Positions 1 through 8,324 of a DNA stretch of 64,000 nt are shown here, in pieces. The notes under the pieces are model-generated. The model saw only the letters and a program-made list of their open reading frames with translations. It searched no databases and was not told the origin of the DNA. Both the position numbers and the translations under genes were made by a program. Numbering within the stretch: the stretch's first letter is position 1; every line of letters starts with the position of its first letter. Source of the DNA: Streptomyces sp. ISL-96 (GTDB taxonomy: Bacteria; Actinomycetota; Actinomycetes; Streptomycetales; Streptomycetaceae); the NCBI RefSeq assembly GCF_018614035.1, contig NZ_JAGGPA010000035.1, positions 62,001 through 126,000 on the forward strand, in the 5' to 3' direction.

Positions 1-2066
1 TACGCCCCGACCTCACGGCGGAGATCGCGGAGACGCTGCACATCGGGCGTATCGGCGTACTCGACTCCGACTACAGCCCGCTGGTCATCGACTGGCGGGC
101 CCCGGCCGCCGCGCCGTTCTACCGCTCCACGCCCAAGGAGCCGGGCCGTGTCGTACGCCGCCGGGTCATCCGCTCCAAGGGCCGCAAGGTGCTCGGCGTC
201 GAGGACGACCTGATGCGCCCCGAGCTGACCGCGACGCTGAACGGCGAGCCGCTGCCGGTGATCGGTGACGGCGCGCTCATGGCGGCGCTCGGGCAGGCCC
301 GCAGCCACACGATGCGCGACATCGTGTCGTCGATCCAGGCCGAGCAGGACCTGGTCATCCGCGCGCCCGCCGCCTCCGTCACGGAGGTCTCCGGCGGCCC
401 GGGCACCGGCAAGACCGCCGTGGCCCTGCACCGCGCCGCGTACCTGCTCTACCAGAACCGGCGGAAGTACGCGGGCGGCATCCTCATCGTGTCCCCGACC
501 CCGCTGCTGGTGGCGTACACCGAGGGCGTGCTGCCTTCGCTGGGCGAGGAGGGCCAGGTCGCGATCCGCGCGGTGGGCTCGCTGGTCGACGGCGCGGAGG
601 CGTCGACGTACGACGAACCGAACATCTCCCGCATCAAGGGCTCCTCGCGCATGCTCAAGGTGCTGCGCAACGCGGCGCGCGGCGCCCTGGACGCGCCGCC
701 CGCCCCGGCGGCCCCCGCCGAGGACGGCCAGCTGAGCTTCGGCGACGAGGAGCCGCAGGAGTCCCAGGAGGCCGCCCGGACCCCCACCCGCCTGCGCGTA
801 GTCGCCTTCGGCCAGCGCGTGGAGCTGAACGCCGACGATCTGAACCGCATCCGCCACAACGTCCTCAGCGGCACCGCCCCCGTCAACCTGCTGCGCCCCC
901 GCGCCCGCAAGCTGCTCCTGGACGCCCTGTGGTCGAAGTCCAGCGGCCGGGGCAGATACACCGACCAGGAGCTGATCGCGGAGCTGCGCTCCGGCTTCGA
1001 CGAGGACATTTCGACCGAGTCCGAGTTCATCGAGTTCATGGACGCCTGGTGGCCCGAGCTCACGCCGCGCCGCGTGCTCGCCGCCATGGCCGACGACCGG
1101 CGCCTCGGCCGCTGGGCCCGCCGCGTACTGAACCCGCGCGAGACCCGCCAGCTGGCCCGCTCGCTGCGCCGCCTGGACGCGGAGGGCAACGGTCCGCTGT
1201 CCGTGCACGACGTGGCGCTCCTGGACGAGCTCCAGACCCTGCTCGGTACGCCGGCCCGCCCCAAGCGCAAGCGCGAGTACGACCCGCTGGACCAGCTCAG
1301 CGGCCTGGAAGAGCTCATGCCGCAGCGCGAGGAGACGCAGTGGGAGCGGGCCGAGCGGCTCGCGCTGGAACGCACCGAGTACGCGCACGTGATCGTCGAC
1401 GAGGCGCAGGACCTCACGCCCATGCAGTGGCGGATGGTCGGCCGCCGGGGCCGGCACGCGACGTGGACGATCGTCGGGGACGCGGCGCAGTCGTCGTGGA
1501 CCGACCCGGACGAGGCGGCCGCGGCCCGCGACGAGGCCCTCGGCGGGCGTCCGCGCCGCCGCTTCACGCTGACCGTGAACTACCGCAACCCGGCGGAGAT
1601 CGCCGCCCTCGCCGCCAAGGTCCTCCAGCGGGCCATGCCCGGCATGGAGTCGCCCGCCGCTGTCCGCTCCACGGGCGTGGAGCCGCGTTTTGTGACCACG
1701 AACAATGAGCACAGCAGCGTCGTACGCGGCAATGATCTTGCCCGGACCACCCGCGAGGAGGCACAGCGCCTCCTGGACCGCGTGGACGGCACCGTCGGCG
1801 TAGTGGTCGCGATGAACCGTCGCGCCCAGGCCCGCAAGTGGCTCGCGCCGCTCGGCGAGCGTGTGGTGGCGCTCGGCAGCCTGGAGGCGAAGGGCTTGGA
1901 GTACGACGCGACGGTCGTCGTATCGCCGGCCGAGATCGCGGAGGAGTCCCCGGCGGGCCTGCGGGTGCTGTACGTGGCGCTGACGCGCGCGACGCAGCAG
2001 CTCACGGTCGTTTCGGGGGAGCGGGACAAGCCGGGTGCGGACGGGGTTCCGGCGCTCTTGCGCTGA
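1..2066 (+). CDS. HelD/HelR-like superfamily 1 helicase, RNA polymerase recycling (5' end outside window)
   Basis: The frame is already open at base 3, so the first codons of the gene lie before the window. A Walker A motif GGPGTGKT is encoded near 393-416 and a DEAQD Walker B motif (VIVDEAQDLTPMQ) near 1390. A UvrD-type 'LTVNYRNPAEIAA' segment and the C-terminal 'LYVALTRATQQL' motif VI follow. The N-terminal 'IGRIGVLDSDYSPLVIDWRAP' region is characteristic of HelD-type factors rather than UvrD. The family binds RNA polymerase and strips it from stalled complexes; Streptomyces HelR additionally displaces rifamycins. Whether this one confers rifampicin tolerance is inference. A strong terminator lies at 2258-2296. 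Confidence 0.85.
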   Translation, partial: RPDLTAEIAETLHIGRIGVLDSDYSPLVIDWRAPAAAPFYRSTPKEPGRVVRRRVIRSKGRKVLGVEDDLMRPELTATLNGEPLPVIGDGALMAALGQARSHTMRDIVSSIQAEQDLVIRAPAASVTEVSGGPGTGKTAVALHRAAYLLYQNRRKYAGGILIVSPTPLLVAYTEGVLPSLGEEGQVAIRAVGSLVDGAEASTYDEPNISRIKGSSRMLKVLRNAARGALDAPPAPAAPAEDGQLSFGDEEPQESQEAARTPTRLRVVAFGQRVELNADDLNRIRHNVLSGTAPVNLLRPRARKLLLDALWSKSSGRGRYTDQELIAELRSGFDEDISTESEFIEFMDAWWPELTPRRVLAAMADDRRLGRWARRVLNPRETRQLARSLRRLDAEGNGPLSVHDVALLDELQTLLGTPARPKRKREYDPLDQLSGLEELMPQREETQWERAERLALERTEYAHVIVDEAQDLTPMQWRMVGRRGRHATWTIVGDAAQSSWTDPDEAAAARDEALGGRPRRRFTLTVNYRNPAEIAALAAKVLQRAMPGMESPAAVRSTGVEPRFVTTNNEHSSVVRGNDLARTTREEAQRLLDRVDGTVGVVVAMNRRAQARKWLAPLGERVVALGSLEAKGLEYDATVVVSPAEIAEESPAGLRVLYVALTRATQQLTVVSGERDKPGADGVPALLR

Positions 2067-2129
2067 ATCCGGGTGAGGTCGATCCGGGTCAACTTGTCAT
2101 CGGGGGATCACTTCCCGGGGTGGTTTGTT

Positions 2130-2296
2130 AGCCTGGTGGTGGCACCGGCTCGATCCAAGCCCCCGGGCCCAACCTTCGTCGCTTCGAGCGACCACTTGCC
2201 GCGAGGCGAGCATGGCGGGTCGGTGCCACTTAGCTTTAGTGCGTACATACAAAGAACAGGTCCGCGGCACCCCCGGGTGCCGCGGACCTCTTTTGT
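2130..2296 (+). ncRNA. candidate structured small RNA or leader ending in an intrinsic terminator
   Basis: This non-coding stretch folds by eye into a multi-branched RNA. A 9-bp perfect stem (2139-2147 with 2221-2229) extends inward by wobble pairs. Inside it sit GGCT/AGCC, a GTCGC-TTCGA-GCGAC hairpin and a cttgcc-GCGA-ggcgag hairpin with a GNRA loop. A 15-bp terminator with a T run follows about 30 nt later. It matches no RNA family I recognise (not tRNA, 6S, tmRNA, SRP RNA or 6C). It could be an independent sRNA or simply the helicase 3' UTR. Confidence 0.4.
2258..2296 (+). terminator. intrinsic terminator
   Basis: A perfect 15-bp inverted repeat (2258-2272 and 2275-2289, 2-nt centre) is followed by cTTTTGTT. 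It ends transcription of the helicase or of the candidate RNA before malic enzyme. Confidence 0.9.
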
Positions 2297-2323
2297 TCCA
2301 CCAGCACTTCTCGTATGGTGGAA
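2293..2323 (+). promoter_or_regulatory. palindrome overlapping a promoter-like sequence upstream of malic enzyme
   Basis: TTCCACCA (2296-2303) and TGGTGGAA (2316-2323) form a perfect 8-bp inverted repeat. It overlaps a TTGTTC ... TATGGT pair (2293 and 2314, 15-bp spacing) in an unusually AT-rich patch. A second small hairpin TACCTGC/GCAGGTA lies at 2353-2371. An operator for the malic enzyme gene is plausible; no regulator is identified. Confidence 0.4.
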
Positions 2324-2452
2324 AACACTTTCCGAAAACAAAATGACCGCATTACCTGCTACCCGCAGGTAGGTGCGACCATCGGAAGGCGTCGCCGGGC
2401 AACAGCCACGGCCACGTAGCAATGAAGCTAGGGAAAGCAGAGGAAGTCGGCC

Positions 2453-3886
2453 ATGGCAACGGCGCCCAGCGTCTCGTACTCGATGACGGTCCGGCTGGAG
2501 GTCCCCGCGAGCGGGACCGCGGTCAGCCAGCTCACCACCGCCGTCGAGTCCCACGGCGGGTCGGTGACCGGCCTCGACGTGACCGCCTCCGGCCACGAGA
2601 AGCTGCGGATCGACGTCACGATCGCGGCGAGCTCGACCGCGCACGCCGACGAGATCGTCGAGGGTCTGCGCGGCATCGAGGGTGTGGTGCTGGGCAAGGT
2701 CTCCGACCGTACCTTCCTGATGCACCTCGGCGGCAAGATCGAGATGGCCTCCAAGCACCCCATCCGCAACCGTGACGATCTTTCGATGATCTACACGCCG
2801 GGTGTCGCCCGCGTGTGCATGGCGATCGCCGAGAACCCCGAGGACGCGCGCCGCCTGACCATCAAGCGCAACTCCGTCGCCGTCGTGACGGACGGCTCCG
2901 CGGTGCTCGGCCTGGGCAACATCGGCCCGATGGCCGCGCTGCCGGTCATGGAGGGCAAGGCGGCCCTCTTCAAACGCTTCGCCGGCATCGACGCGTGGCC
3001 GATCTGCCTGGACACGCAGGACAGTGACGCGATTGTTGAGATCGTCAAAGCCATCGCCCCCGGCTTCGCGGGCATCAACCTCGAAGACATCTCCGCGCCC
3101 CGCTGCTTCGAGATCGAGGCGCGCCTGCGCGAGGCCCTCGACATCCCCGTCTTCCACGACGACCAGCACGGCACGGCCATTGTGGTCCTCGCCTCACTGA
3201 CCAACGCGCTGCGCGTGGTCGGCAAGTCGATCGGTGACGTACGGGTCGTCATGTCCGGCGCGGGCGCGGCCGGTACGGCCATCCTCAAGCTCCTGATCGC
3301 GGCGGGCGTAAAGCACGCGGTCGTCGCCGACATCCACGGCGTGGTGCACGCGGGCCGCGAGGACCTCGTCGACGCCGCCCCCGAGTCGCCGCTGCGCTGG
3401 ATCGCCGACAACACCAACCCCGAAGGGGTCACCGGCACCCTCAAGGAGGCCGTGGTCGGCGCGGACGTCTTCATCGGCGTATCGGCCCCGAACGTCCTGA
3501 ACGGCGACGACGTCGCGGCGATGGCGGACGGTGCGATCGTCTTCGCGCTCGCGAACCCGGACCCCGAGGTCGAGCCCGCAATCGCCCGTCAGACGGCGGC
3601 TGTTGTGGCCACCGGCCGCTCCGACTTCCCGAACCAGATCAACAACGTGCTGGTCTTCCCCGGCGTCTTCCGAGGCCTCCTGGACGCCCACTCCCGGACC
3701 GTCAACACGGAGATGATGCTGGCCGCCGCGGCCGCCCTCGCCGACGTCGTCACCGAGGACGAGCTCAACGCGAACTACATCATCCCGTCGGTCTTCAACG
3801 ACAAGGTGGCGGGCGCGGTCGCGGGAGCCGTCCGTACGGCTGCCAAGTCCGTGGGATCCGCTGTGACGGGTTCCACGTCCGCCTGA
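2453..3886 (+). CDS. NAD-dependent malic enzyme (oxaloacetate-decarboxylating) with N-terminal ACT domain
   Basis: 477 aa. It converts malate to pyruvate and CO2, linking the TCA cycle to pyruvate and acetyl-CoA supply. Residues 1-80 look like an ACT regulatory domain (VRLEVPASGTAVSQLTTAV). The malic N-domain begins at 'IYTPGVARVC' and contains VTDGSAVLGLGNIG. The NAD domain has 'VMSGAGAAGTAI' and ends in the typical 'YIIPSVFNDKVAGAVAGAV'. The ATG is preceded by GAGGAAG. The cofactor preference (NAD) is inferred from the ACT-containing short bacterial type. It is flanked by terminators, so probably monocistronic. Confidence 0.93.
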   Translation: MATAPSVSYSMTVRLEVPASGTAVSQLTTAVESHGGSVTGLDVTASGHEKLRIDVTIAASSTAHADEIVEGLRGIEGVVLGKVSDRTFLMHLGGKIEMASKHPIRNRDDLSMIYTPGVARVCMAIAENPEDARRLTIKRNSVAVVTDGSAVLGLGNIGPMAALPVMEGKAALFKRFAGIDAWPICLDTQDSDAIVEIVKAIAPGFAGINLEDISAPRCFEIEARLREALDIPVFHDDQHGTAIVVLASLTNALRVVGKSIGDVRVVMSGAGAAGTAILKLLIAAGVKHAVVADIHGVVHAGREDLVDAAPESPLRWIADNTNPEGVTGTLKEAVVGADVFIGVSAPNVLNGDDVAAMADGAIVFALANPDPEVEPAIARQTAAVVATGRSDFPNQINNVLVFPGVFRGLLDAHSRTVNTEMMLAAAAALADVVTEDELNANYIIPSVFNDKVAGAVAGAVRTAAKSVGSAVTGSTSA

Positions 3887-3965
3887 TCTTTCCCGGCTGC
3901 CCACCCGGCGCGTCGCGGGTCGCGGGGCCTCACGGCCCCCTCTAGGGTGGCGGGCAATGAGCCCG

Positions 3966-3997
3966 CGGGGCCCCTGCAGAGTCCTGCAGGGCCCTGC
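3966..3997 (+). terminator. hairpin downstream of malic enzyme
   Basis: CCCTGCAG-agtc-CTGCAGGG is a perfect 8-bp stem at 3972-3991, about 85 bp after the stop codon. There is no T run. The rest of the 337-bp gap to hup shows no gene; it presumably holds the hup promoter. Confidence 0.45.
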
Positions 3998-4223
3998 GGT
4001 CCGCTTCCGGCAGCGGACGGAGCGTCACCAAGTCGAGCCTGTGGCGCTTTTCGTGTGACTCCGGAGGGTGCCGGATTGGCTTTCCCGCCGCTGGTGGGGG
4101 CAGGATGCGTATTTGGGCGCGAGGGTCTGACGACAGACCCGGGTCCGGGGACTGTCCGAGGGCCCTGGCAGCATCGGCTTCGATCTCACGCCTTACAGGC
4201 AAGAAGAACACGGGAGTACAAAC

Positions 4224-4505
4224 ATGAACCGCAGTGAGCTGGTGGCCGCCCTGGCCGACCGCGCCGACGTGACCCGCAAGGACGCCGACGCCGTGCTGGC
4301 CGCTCTCGCCGAGACCGTCGGCGAGATTGTCGCCAAGGGCGACGAGAAGGTCACCATCCCCGGCTTCCTGACCTTCGAGCGCACCCACCGTGCCGCTCGC
4401 ACCGCTCGTAACCCGCAGACCGGCGACCCGATCCAGATCCCGGCCGGCTACAGCGTGAAGGTCTCCGCGGGCTCCAAGCTCAAGGAAGCCGCCAAGGGCA
4501 AGTAA
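4224..4505 (+). CDS. hupA: HU-family DNA-binding protein
   Basis: 93 aa, the normal HU length. It starts MNRSELVAALADRADVTRKDADAVL and contains the beta-arm signature 'GFLTFERTHRAARTARNPQTGDPIQIPAGYSVKVSAGSKLK'-type region in pieces (key: R-T-A-R-N-P-Q-T-G). It is a nucleoid-associated protein that bends DNA as a dimer. It lacks the long Lys/Ala-rich tail of HupS, so it matches the short housekeeping HupA of Streptomyces. GGGAG lies 9 nt before the ATG. A strong terminator follows. Confidence 0.95.
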   Translation: MNRSELVAALADRADVTRKDADAVLAALAETVGEIVAKGDEKVTIPGFLTFERTHRAARTARNPQTGDPIQIPAGYSVKVSAGSKLKEAAKGK

Positions 4506-4520
4506 CACTCAAGGCACACC

Positions 4521-4566
4521 CGAAGGGGGCGGTCATCCGGAATACGCCGGGTGGCCGCCCCCTTCG
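4521..4566 (+). terminator. hup terminator
   Basis: CGAAGGGGGCGG (4521-4532) pairs perfectly with CCGCCCCCTTCG (4555-4566). An inner ATCCGG/CCGGGT stem adds to it. The reverse complement of this hairpin resembles the hairpin at 4970-5003. Confidence 0.85.
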
Positions 4567-4756
4567 GCATGGCTCAGGGGCCGGTGGAGGCCGCGCGAGG
4601 CCGCCGAGCGCCTCAGGGGCCGGGCGGGGCGCCGTACCCCCGCAGAAGCCCGCTCACGGCCTCCGGCGGCTGAAGCATTCTCAGAACACAAGAGGTTTAC
4701 GTCCCTGGAAACTGGTAAGGCGCGCGTTCGCCGACTCAGAGACCCAGGAGTAGAAC

Positions 4757-4918
4757 GTGCGCGTATCGAACCAGGCCCGACCGAGCCGCTCCCTGCTTGT
4801 GGTGGGCGCCGTACTCCTGACCGCGACGCTCGCCGCCAGCATGGGATCGGCACCTGCCTCGTCCGGCGACGGCGGCCAGGCGTCGAAGACCTCCTCGGTC
4901 TCCGCCGGGCGGGACTGA
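4757..4918 (+). CDS. small secreted peptide, function unknown
   Basis: 53 aa from GTG, with AGGAG (4746-4750) 6 nt upstream. The product is VRVSNQARPSRSLLVVGAV followed by a hydrophobic stretch LLTATLAASMGSAPA and a short Ser/Gly/Asp-rich tail ending SAGRD. This is a Sec-type signal peptide with hardly any mature protein. It lies between two terminators, opposite murA. Good RBS and codon use support translation; no function is recognisable. It is too short for most gene callers. Confidence 0.6.
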   Translation: MRVSNQARPSRSLLVVGAVLLTATLAASMGSAPASSGDGGQASKTSSVSAGRD

Positions 4919-4969
4919 GCCGGGCGTAAGAGCGGGCGTACGAGCACAGCGCGTACGAGCACAGCGAAA

Positions 4970-5003
4970 GGGGCGGCCACCCGGTAATCCGGACGGCCGC
5001 CCC
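4970..5003. terminator. bidirectional terminator between the small peptide gene and murA
   Basis: GGGGCGGCC (4970-4978) pairs with GGCCGCCCC (4995-5003), with an inner CCGG/CCGG. It is located between two convergent genes and serves both. Confidence 0.75.
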
Positions 5004-5022
5004 TTCGGCGTAGGTCAAACGA

Positions 5023-6363
5023 TCACACGAGCGCGCCGCCCGGCAGCTCGACCTTCGCACCGAGCTCCACGAGCTTCTCCATGAAGTTCTCGTAGCCGCG
5101 GTTGATCAGGTCGATGCCGTGGACCCGGGACGTGCCCTGCGCCGCGAGCGCCGCGATCAGGTACGAGAAGCCGCCGCGCAGGTCGGGGATGACCAGATCC
5201 GCGCCCTGGAGCTTCGTCGGGCCGCTGACGACCGCCGAGTGCAGGAAGTTGCGCTGGCCGAAGCGGCAGTCGGAGCCGCCCAGGCACTCGCGGTAGAGCT
5301 GGATGTGCGCGCCCATCTGGTTCAGCGCGGAGGTGAAGCCCAGGCGCGACTCGTACACCGTCTCGTGGACGATGGACAGACCCGACGCCTGCGTCAGCGC
5401 CACGACCAGCGGCTGCTGCCAGTCGGTCTGGAAACCGGGGTGTACGTCGGTCTCCAGGGCGATCGCGTTGAGCGGGCCGCCCGGGTGCCAGAAGCGGATG
5501 CCCTCGTCGTCGATCTCGAACGCGCCGCCGACCCGGCGGAACGTGTTCAGGAACGTCATCATCGAGCGCTGCTGCGCGCCGCGCACGTAGATGTTGCCCT
5601 CGGTGGCCAGCGCCGCCGACGCCCAGGAAGCCGCCTCCAGGCGGTCCGGGAGGGCGCGGTGGTTGTAGCCGCCGAGCGAGTCGACACCGGTGATCCGGAT
5701 GGTCCGGTCGGTGTCCATGGAGATGATCGCGCCCATTTTCTGCAGTACGCAGATGAGGTCCTCGATCTCCGGCTCCACGGCGGCGTTGGAGAGTTCCGTC
5801 ACGCCTTCCGCCAGTACGGCCGTCAGCAGCACCTGCTCCGTCGAGCCGACCGACGGGTACGGCAGCCGGATCTTGCAGCCGCGCAGCCGCTGCGGGGCCT
5901 CCAGGTACTGGCCGTCCGCCCGCTTCTCGATCGTCGCGCCGAACTGCCGCAGCACCTCGAAGTGGAAGTCGATCGGCCGGCCGCCGATGTCGCAGCCGCC
6001 GAGGCCGGGGATGAAGGCGTGGCCGAGCCGGTGCAGCAGTGGGCCGCAGAACAGGATCGGGATGCGCGAGGAGCCCGCGTGGGCGTCGATGTCGGCGACG
6101 TTGGCCGACTCGACGTGGGACGGGTCGAGGATCAGCTCACCCGGTTCCTCCCCAGGGCGGACCGTTACGCCGTGCAGCTGGAGCAGTCCACGTACGACGC
6201 GCACGTCACGGATGTCGGGCACGTTGCGCAGTCGGCTCGGACCGCTGCCGAGGAGCGCGGCGACCATCGCCTTCGGCACCAGGTTCTTCGCGCCGCGGAC
6301 GCGGATCTCGCCCTCGAGCGGGGTTCCGCCGTGGACGAGCAGTACATCTTCAGTGCCGGTCAT
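5023..6363 (-). CDS. murA: UDP-N-acetylglucosamine 1-carboxyvinyltransferase
   Basis: 446 aa. It catalyses the first committed step of peptidoglycan synthesis: PEP plus UDP-GlcNAc to enolpyruvyl-UDP-GlcNAc, in the cytosol. The start MTGTEDVLLVHGGTPLEG is chosen because family members begin near here; the frame stays open upstream to 6453, but that stretch is not protein-like. The GAKN motif is at residues 24-27. The loop 'GGCDIGGRPIDFH' carries the catalytic Cys124, so this is the fosfomycin-sensitive type (not the Asp variant). Inside the EPT fold are 'YPSVGSTEQ' and 'RVGGAFEI'. It ends at a bidirectional terminator. Confidence 0.93.
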   Translation of the reverse strand: MTGTEDVLLVHGGTPLEGEIRVRGAKNLVPKAMVAALLGSGPSRLRNVPDIRDVRVVRGLLQLHGVTVRPGEEPGELILDPSHVESANVADIDAHAGSSRIPILFCGPLLHRLGHAFIPGLGGCDIGGRPIDFHFEVLRQFGATIEKRADGQYLEAPQRLRGCKIRLPYPSVGSTEQVLLTAVLAEGVTELSNAAVEPEIEDLICVLQKMGAIISMDTDRTIRITGVDSLGGYNHRALPDRLEAASWASAALATEGNIYVRGAQQRSMMTFLNTFRRVGGAFEIDDEGIRFWHPGGPLNAIALETDVHPGFQTDWQQPLVVALTQASGLSIVHETVYESRLGFTSALNQMGAHIQLYRECLGGSDCRFGQRNFLHSAVVSGPTKLQGADLVIPDLRGGFSYLIAALAAQGTSRVHGIDLINRGYENFMEKLVELGAKVELPGGALV

Positions 6364-6616
6364 GGATCTCGCGTTCCGGAGTTGTCGGACAGGTGGCCAG
6401 AGAAAAGAGTAAGGGGCGACTACCCCTGTGCCGTAAGGCCAAGCGGGCTTCACCTATGTCATGAATCAGACACAACACGCTCCGCACAGCACCCTCTGCG
6501 GAGTGTGACGTTCCGGCGGTGCGCGCTCCCGTTGCTCCGGTGCGCCCTGAGCTGCGCAGCCTCACAGACTGCCGTCCGCTCCCCCCGGAGGGCGAATGTG
6601 CGGGATCATGTCTGCC

Positions 6617-7177
6617 ATGACGGAGGTGTCCTCGCTCACAGGACGGCTGCTGGTGGCCAGCCCGGCCCTCGCGGACCCGAATTTCGACCGCGCGGTGGTG
6701 CTCCTCATCGACCACGACGAGGAGGGCTCGCTCGGCGTGGTCCTCAACCGGCCGACGCCGGTCGGAGTACGGGACATCCTGCTGCCCTGGGCCGGTCTCG
6801 CGGGTGATCCGGACGTCATCTTCCAGGGCGGCCCGGTGTCGCTCGACTCCGCCCTCGGGGTCGCGGTGATCCCCGGCGACGAGGGTCCGCTCGGCTGGCG
6901 GCGGGTGTACGGCGCGATCGGCCTGGTCGACCTGGAGGCCCCGCCGGAACTCCTCGCGGCGGCGCTCGCCTCGCTGCGGATCTTCGCCGGGTACGCGGGG
7001 TGGGGCCCCGGCCAGCTGGAGGAGGAACTGAAGAGCGGCGCCTGGTACGTCGTCGAGTCGGAGCCCGGCGATGTGTCGTCACCGGAGCCGGAGAGCCTGT
7101 GGCGGGCCGTACTGCGCAGGCAGCGCAGCCGGCTCGCGATGATCGCGACGTACCCGGACGATCCGAGCCTGAACTGA
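6617..7177 (+). CDS. YqgE/AlgH family protein (UPF0301)
   Basis: 186 aa from MTEVSSLTGRLLVASPALAD, the usual N-terminus of the family. An in-frame ATG at 6596 sits only 3 nt after GGAGGG and is less likely. Typical features are 'FDRAVVLLIDHDEEGSLGVVLNRPT', 'FQGGPVSLDS' and 'RIFAGYAGWGPGQLEEE'. The biochemical role is unknown in the family; AlgH-type proteins have been linked to regulation in Pseudomonas. It is divergent from murA and followed closely by the DUF3039 gene, the order seen in Streptomyces. Confidence 0.88.
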   Translation: MTEVSSLTGRLLVASPALADPNFDRAVVLLIDHDEEGSLGVVLNRPTPVGVRDILLPWAGLAGDPDVIFQGGPVSLDSALGVAVIPGDEGPLGWRRVYGAIGLVDLEAPPELLAAALASLRIFAGYAGWGPGQLEEELKSGAWYVVESEPGDVSSPEPESLWRAVLRRQRSRLAMIATYPDDPSLN

Positions 7178-7207
7178 ACGGGCCCGGGGTGGGTACCCTT
7201 GGACGCC

Positions 7208-7510
7208 ATGAGCACTCTTGAGCCCGAGCCCGAGCGCGGGGCAGGTACGGGGACCCTCGTCGAGCCGACGCCGCAGACCTCGCACGGCGACGGAGACCAC
7301 GAGCGGTACGCCCATTACGTCCAGAAGGACAAGATCATGGCGAGCGCCCTCGACGGTACGCCCGTCGTCGCGCTCTGCGGCAAGGTCTGGGTTCCGGGCC
7401 GCGACCCGAAGAAGTATCCGGTCTGTCCGATGTGCAAGGAGATCTTCGAGTCTCTGGGCGCAGGCGGCGACAAGGACAAGGGTGGCAAGGACAGCAGCGG
7501 CAAGAAGTAA
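7208..7510 (+). CDS. DUF3039 domain protein, probably zinc binding
   Basis: 100 aa, MSTLEPEPERGAGTG onwards. The first 40 residues are disordered. The domain has 'HYVQKDKIMASALDGTPVVALCGKVW' and 'YPVCPMCKEIFESL', giving Cys residues arranged as a C...CxxC site. The tail is Lys/Gly/Ser-rich. TACCCT at 7194-7199 lies 8 nt before the ATG, which suggests leaderless transcription and supports this start over the TTG at 7199. It is actinobacterial and of unknown function. Confidence 0.85.
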   Translation: MSTLEPEPERGAGTGTLVEPTPQTSHGDGDHERYAHYVQKDKIMASALDGTPVVALCGKVWVPGRDPKKYPVCPMCKEIFESLGAGGDKDKGGKDSSGKK

Positions 7511-7528
7511 GCAGTAGAGGTACGGGCC

Positions 7529-7564
7529 GGCCCCCGCGGTGCGCATCGGCGCGCCGCGGGGGCC
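7529..7564 (+). terminator. terminator after DUF3039 gene
   Basis: GGCCCCCGCGG (7529-7539) pairs with CCGCGGGGGCC (7554-7564), an 11-bp perfect stem. Confidence 0.8.
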
Positions 7565-7602
7565 GTTCGCGTTGCACAGGGTGCTCCCGCCGGTCACAAG
7601 TC

Positions 7603-7695
7603 GTGATCGAGTACACACCGGTTGAGACCCGCGCCCAGAAGATCAAGGCTGCATTCAAGGGCGGCGGACCCGCCGACGTCACCGAGGAGTTCGGC
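7603..7695 (+). pseudogene. remnant of a sugar ABC transporter solute-binding protein (tentative)
   Basis: About 30 residues, VIEYTPVETRAQKIKAAF then KGGGPADVTEEFG, read like the 'KxxxAxxxGxGPDV' segment near the N-terminus of carbohydrate solute-binding proteins. Nothing before or after continues it: upstream is a terminator, downstream the IS605 left end. With the truncated permease at 9649 and the GH20 gene, it fits a sugar ABC operon largely deleted when the IS arrived. The match is short, so the family call is weak. Confidence 0.35.
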
Positions 7696-7871
7696 GCCCG
7701 GGTGCGAGGTCGAGGACTCCGACTCGACCGTCAAGCAGTCGGTGACAGTCGGAGGCAAGGCATACCCGGGATCTGTGCCGTCGCTTCCCTGTTTGCCAGG
7801 GAGGTGACGGCCATCTCCGCGGGTGCGATGTGGAGCGCCGCGGTATCGGTTGGGCAGCGCCGGACACGGCT

Positions 7872-8300
7872 TCACGCGGGGCGTTGTTGTTGCTCGATGT
7901 ATTGGCGTACGGCAGTGAGGGGTGCGCCGCCGCAGGATGCGGCGAAGTAGGAGCCGGACCAGAAGCGTCCGCCCCACAGGTAGCGGCGCACGTGCGGCGC
8001 GTATTCCTGGCGCAGGCGGCGGGAGGAGACACCCTTGAGGGAGTTGACCAGTCGGGAGAGGGCAACCTTGGGCGGGTAGTGCACCAGCAGGTGGACGTGA
8101 CCGTCCTCGCCATTGAACTCGCGCAGCTCGGCCTCGAAGTCCGTGCACACCTCCCGCATAACCTCTTCGCAGCGGCTCAGCATGGCGTCGGTGAACACTC
8201 CGCGACGGAATTTGGTGACGAACACCAAATGAACATGCAAGTTGCAGATCACATGGCGACCGCTTCTGACCTCGTTGTTTGGTTCCCACCTCGGTGACAT
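7872..8300 (-). CDS. tnpA: IS200/IS605 family Y1 transposase TnpA
   Basis: 142 aa, normal length. It contains the HUH motif as 'DGHVHLLVHYPP' and a Tyr near the C-terminus in 'LTAVRQYIEQQQ'. The N-terminal 'HVICNLHVHLVFVTKFRRGVF' is typical. It excises and inserts the element as single-stranded DNA by recognising end hairpins. The ATG at 8298-8300 is 24 nt from the tnpB start on the other strand. All catalytic residues appear intact, so the element may still be active. Confidence 0.93.
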   Translation of the reverse strand: MSPRWEPNNEVRSGRHVICNLHVHLVFVTKFRRGVFTDAMLSRCEEVMREVCTDFEAELREFNGEDGHVHLLVHYPPKVALSRLVNSLKGVSSRRLRQEYAPHVRRYLWGGRFWSGSYFAASCGGAPLTAVRQYIEQQQRPA

Positions 8301-8324
8301 AAACCAATGCTAGCGTCTGACGTC

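Noticed and set aside
2130..2296. Candidate RNA as a known riboswitch (e.g. c-di-AMP, SAM)
   Set aside because: None of the conserved cores of these classes is visible and it ends in a terminator far from the next start.
2108..3169. 353-aa minus-strand ORF opposite malic enzyme
   Set aside because: Antisense shadow of a GC-rich gene; Arg/Asp/Gly-rich low-complexity text, no RBS.
5119..6807. 562-aa plus-strand ORF opposite murA
   Set aside because: Antisense shadow with repetitive Arg/Ala/Val composition and no domain.
7432..7950. 172-aa ORF after DUF3039
   Set aside because: Mixture of terminator, a transporter remnant and the IS605 left end; not a gene.
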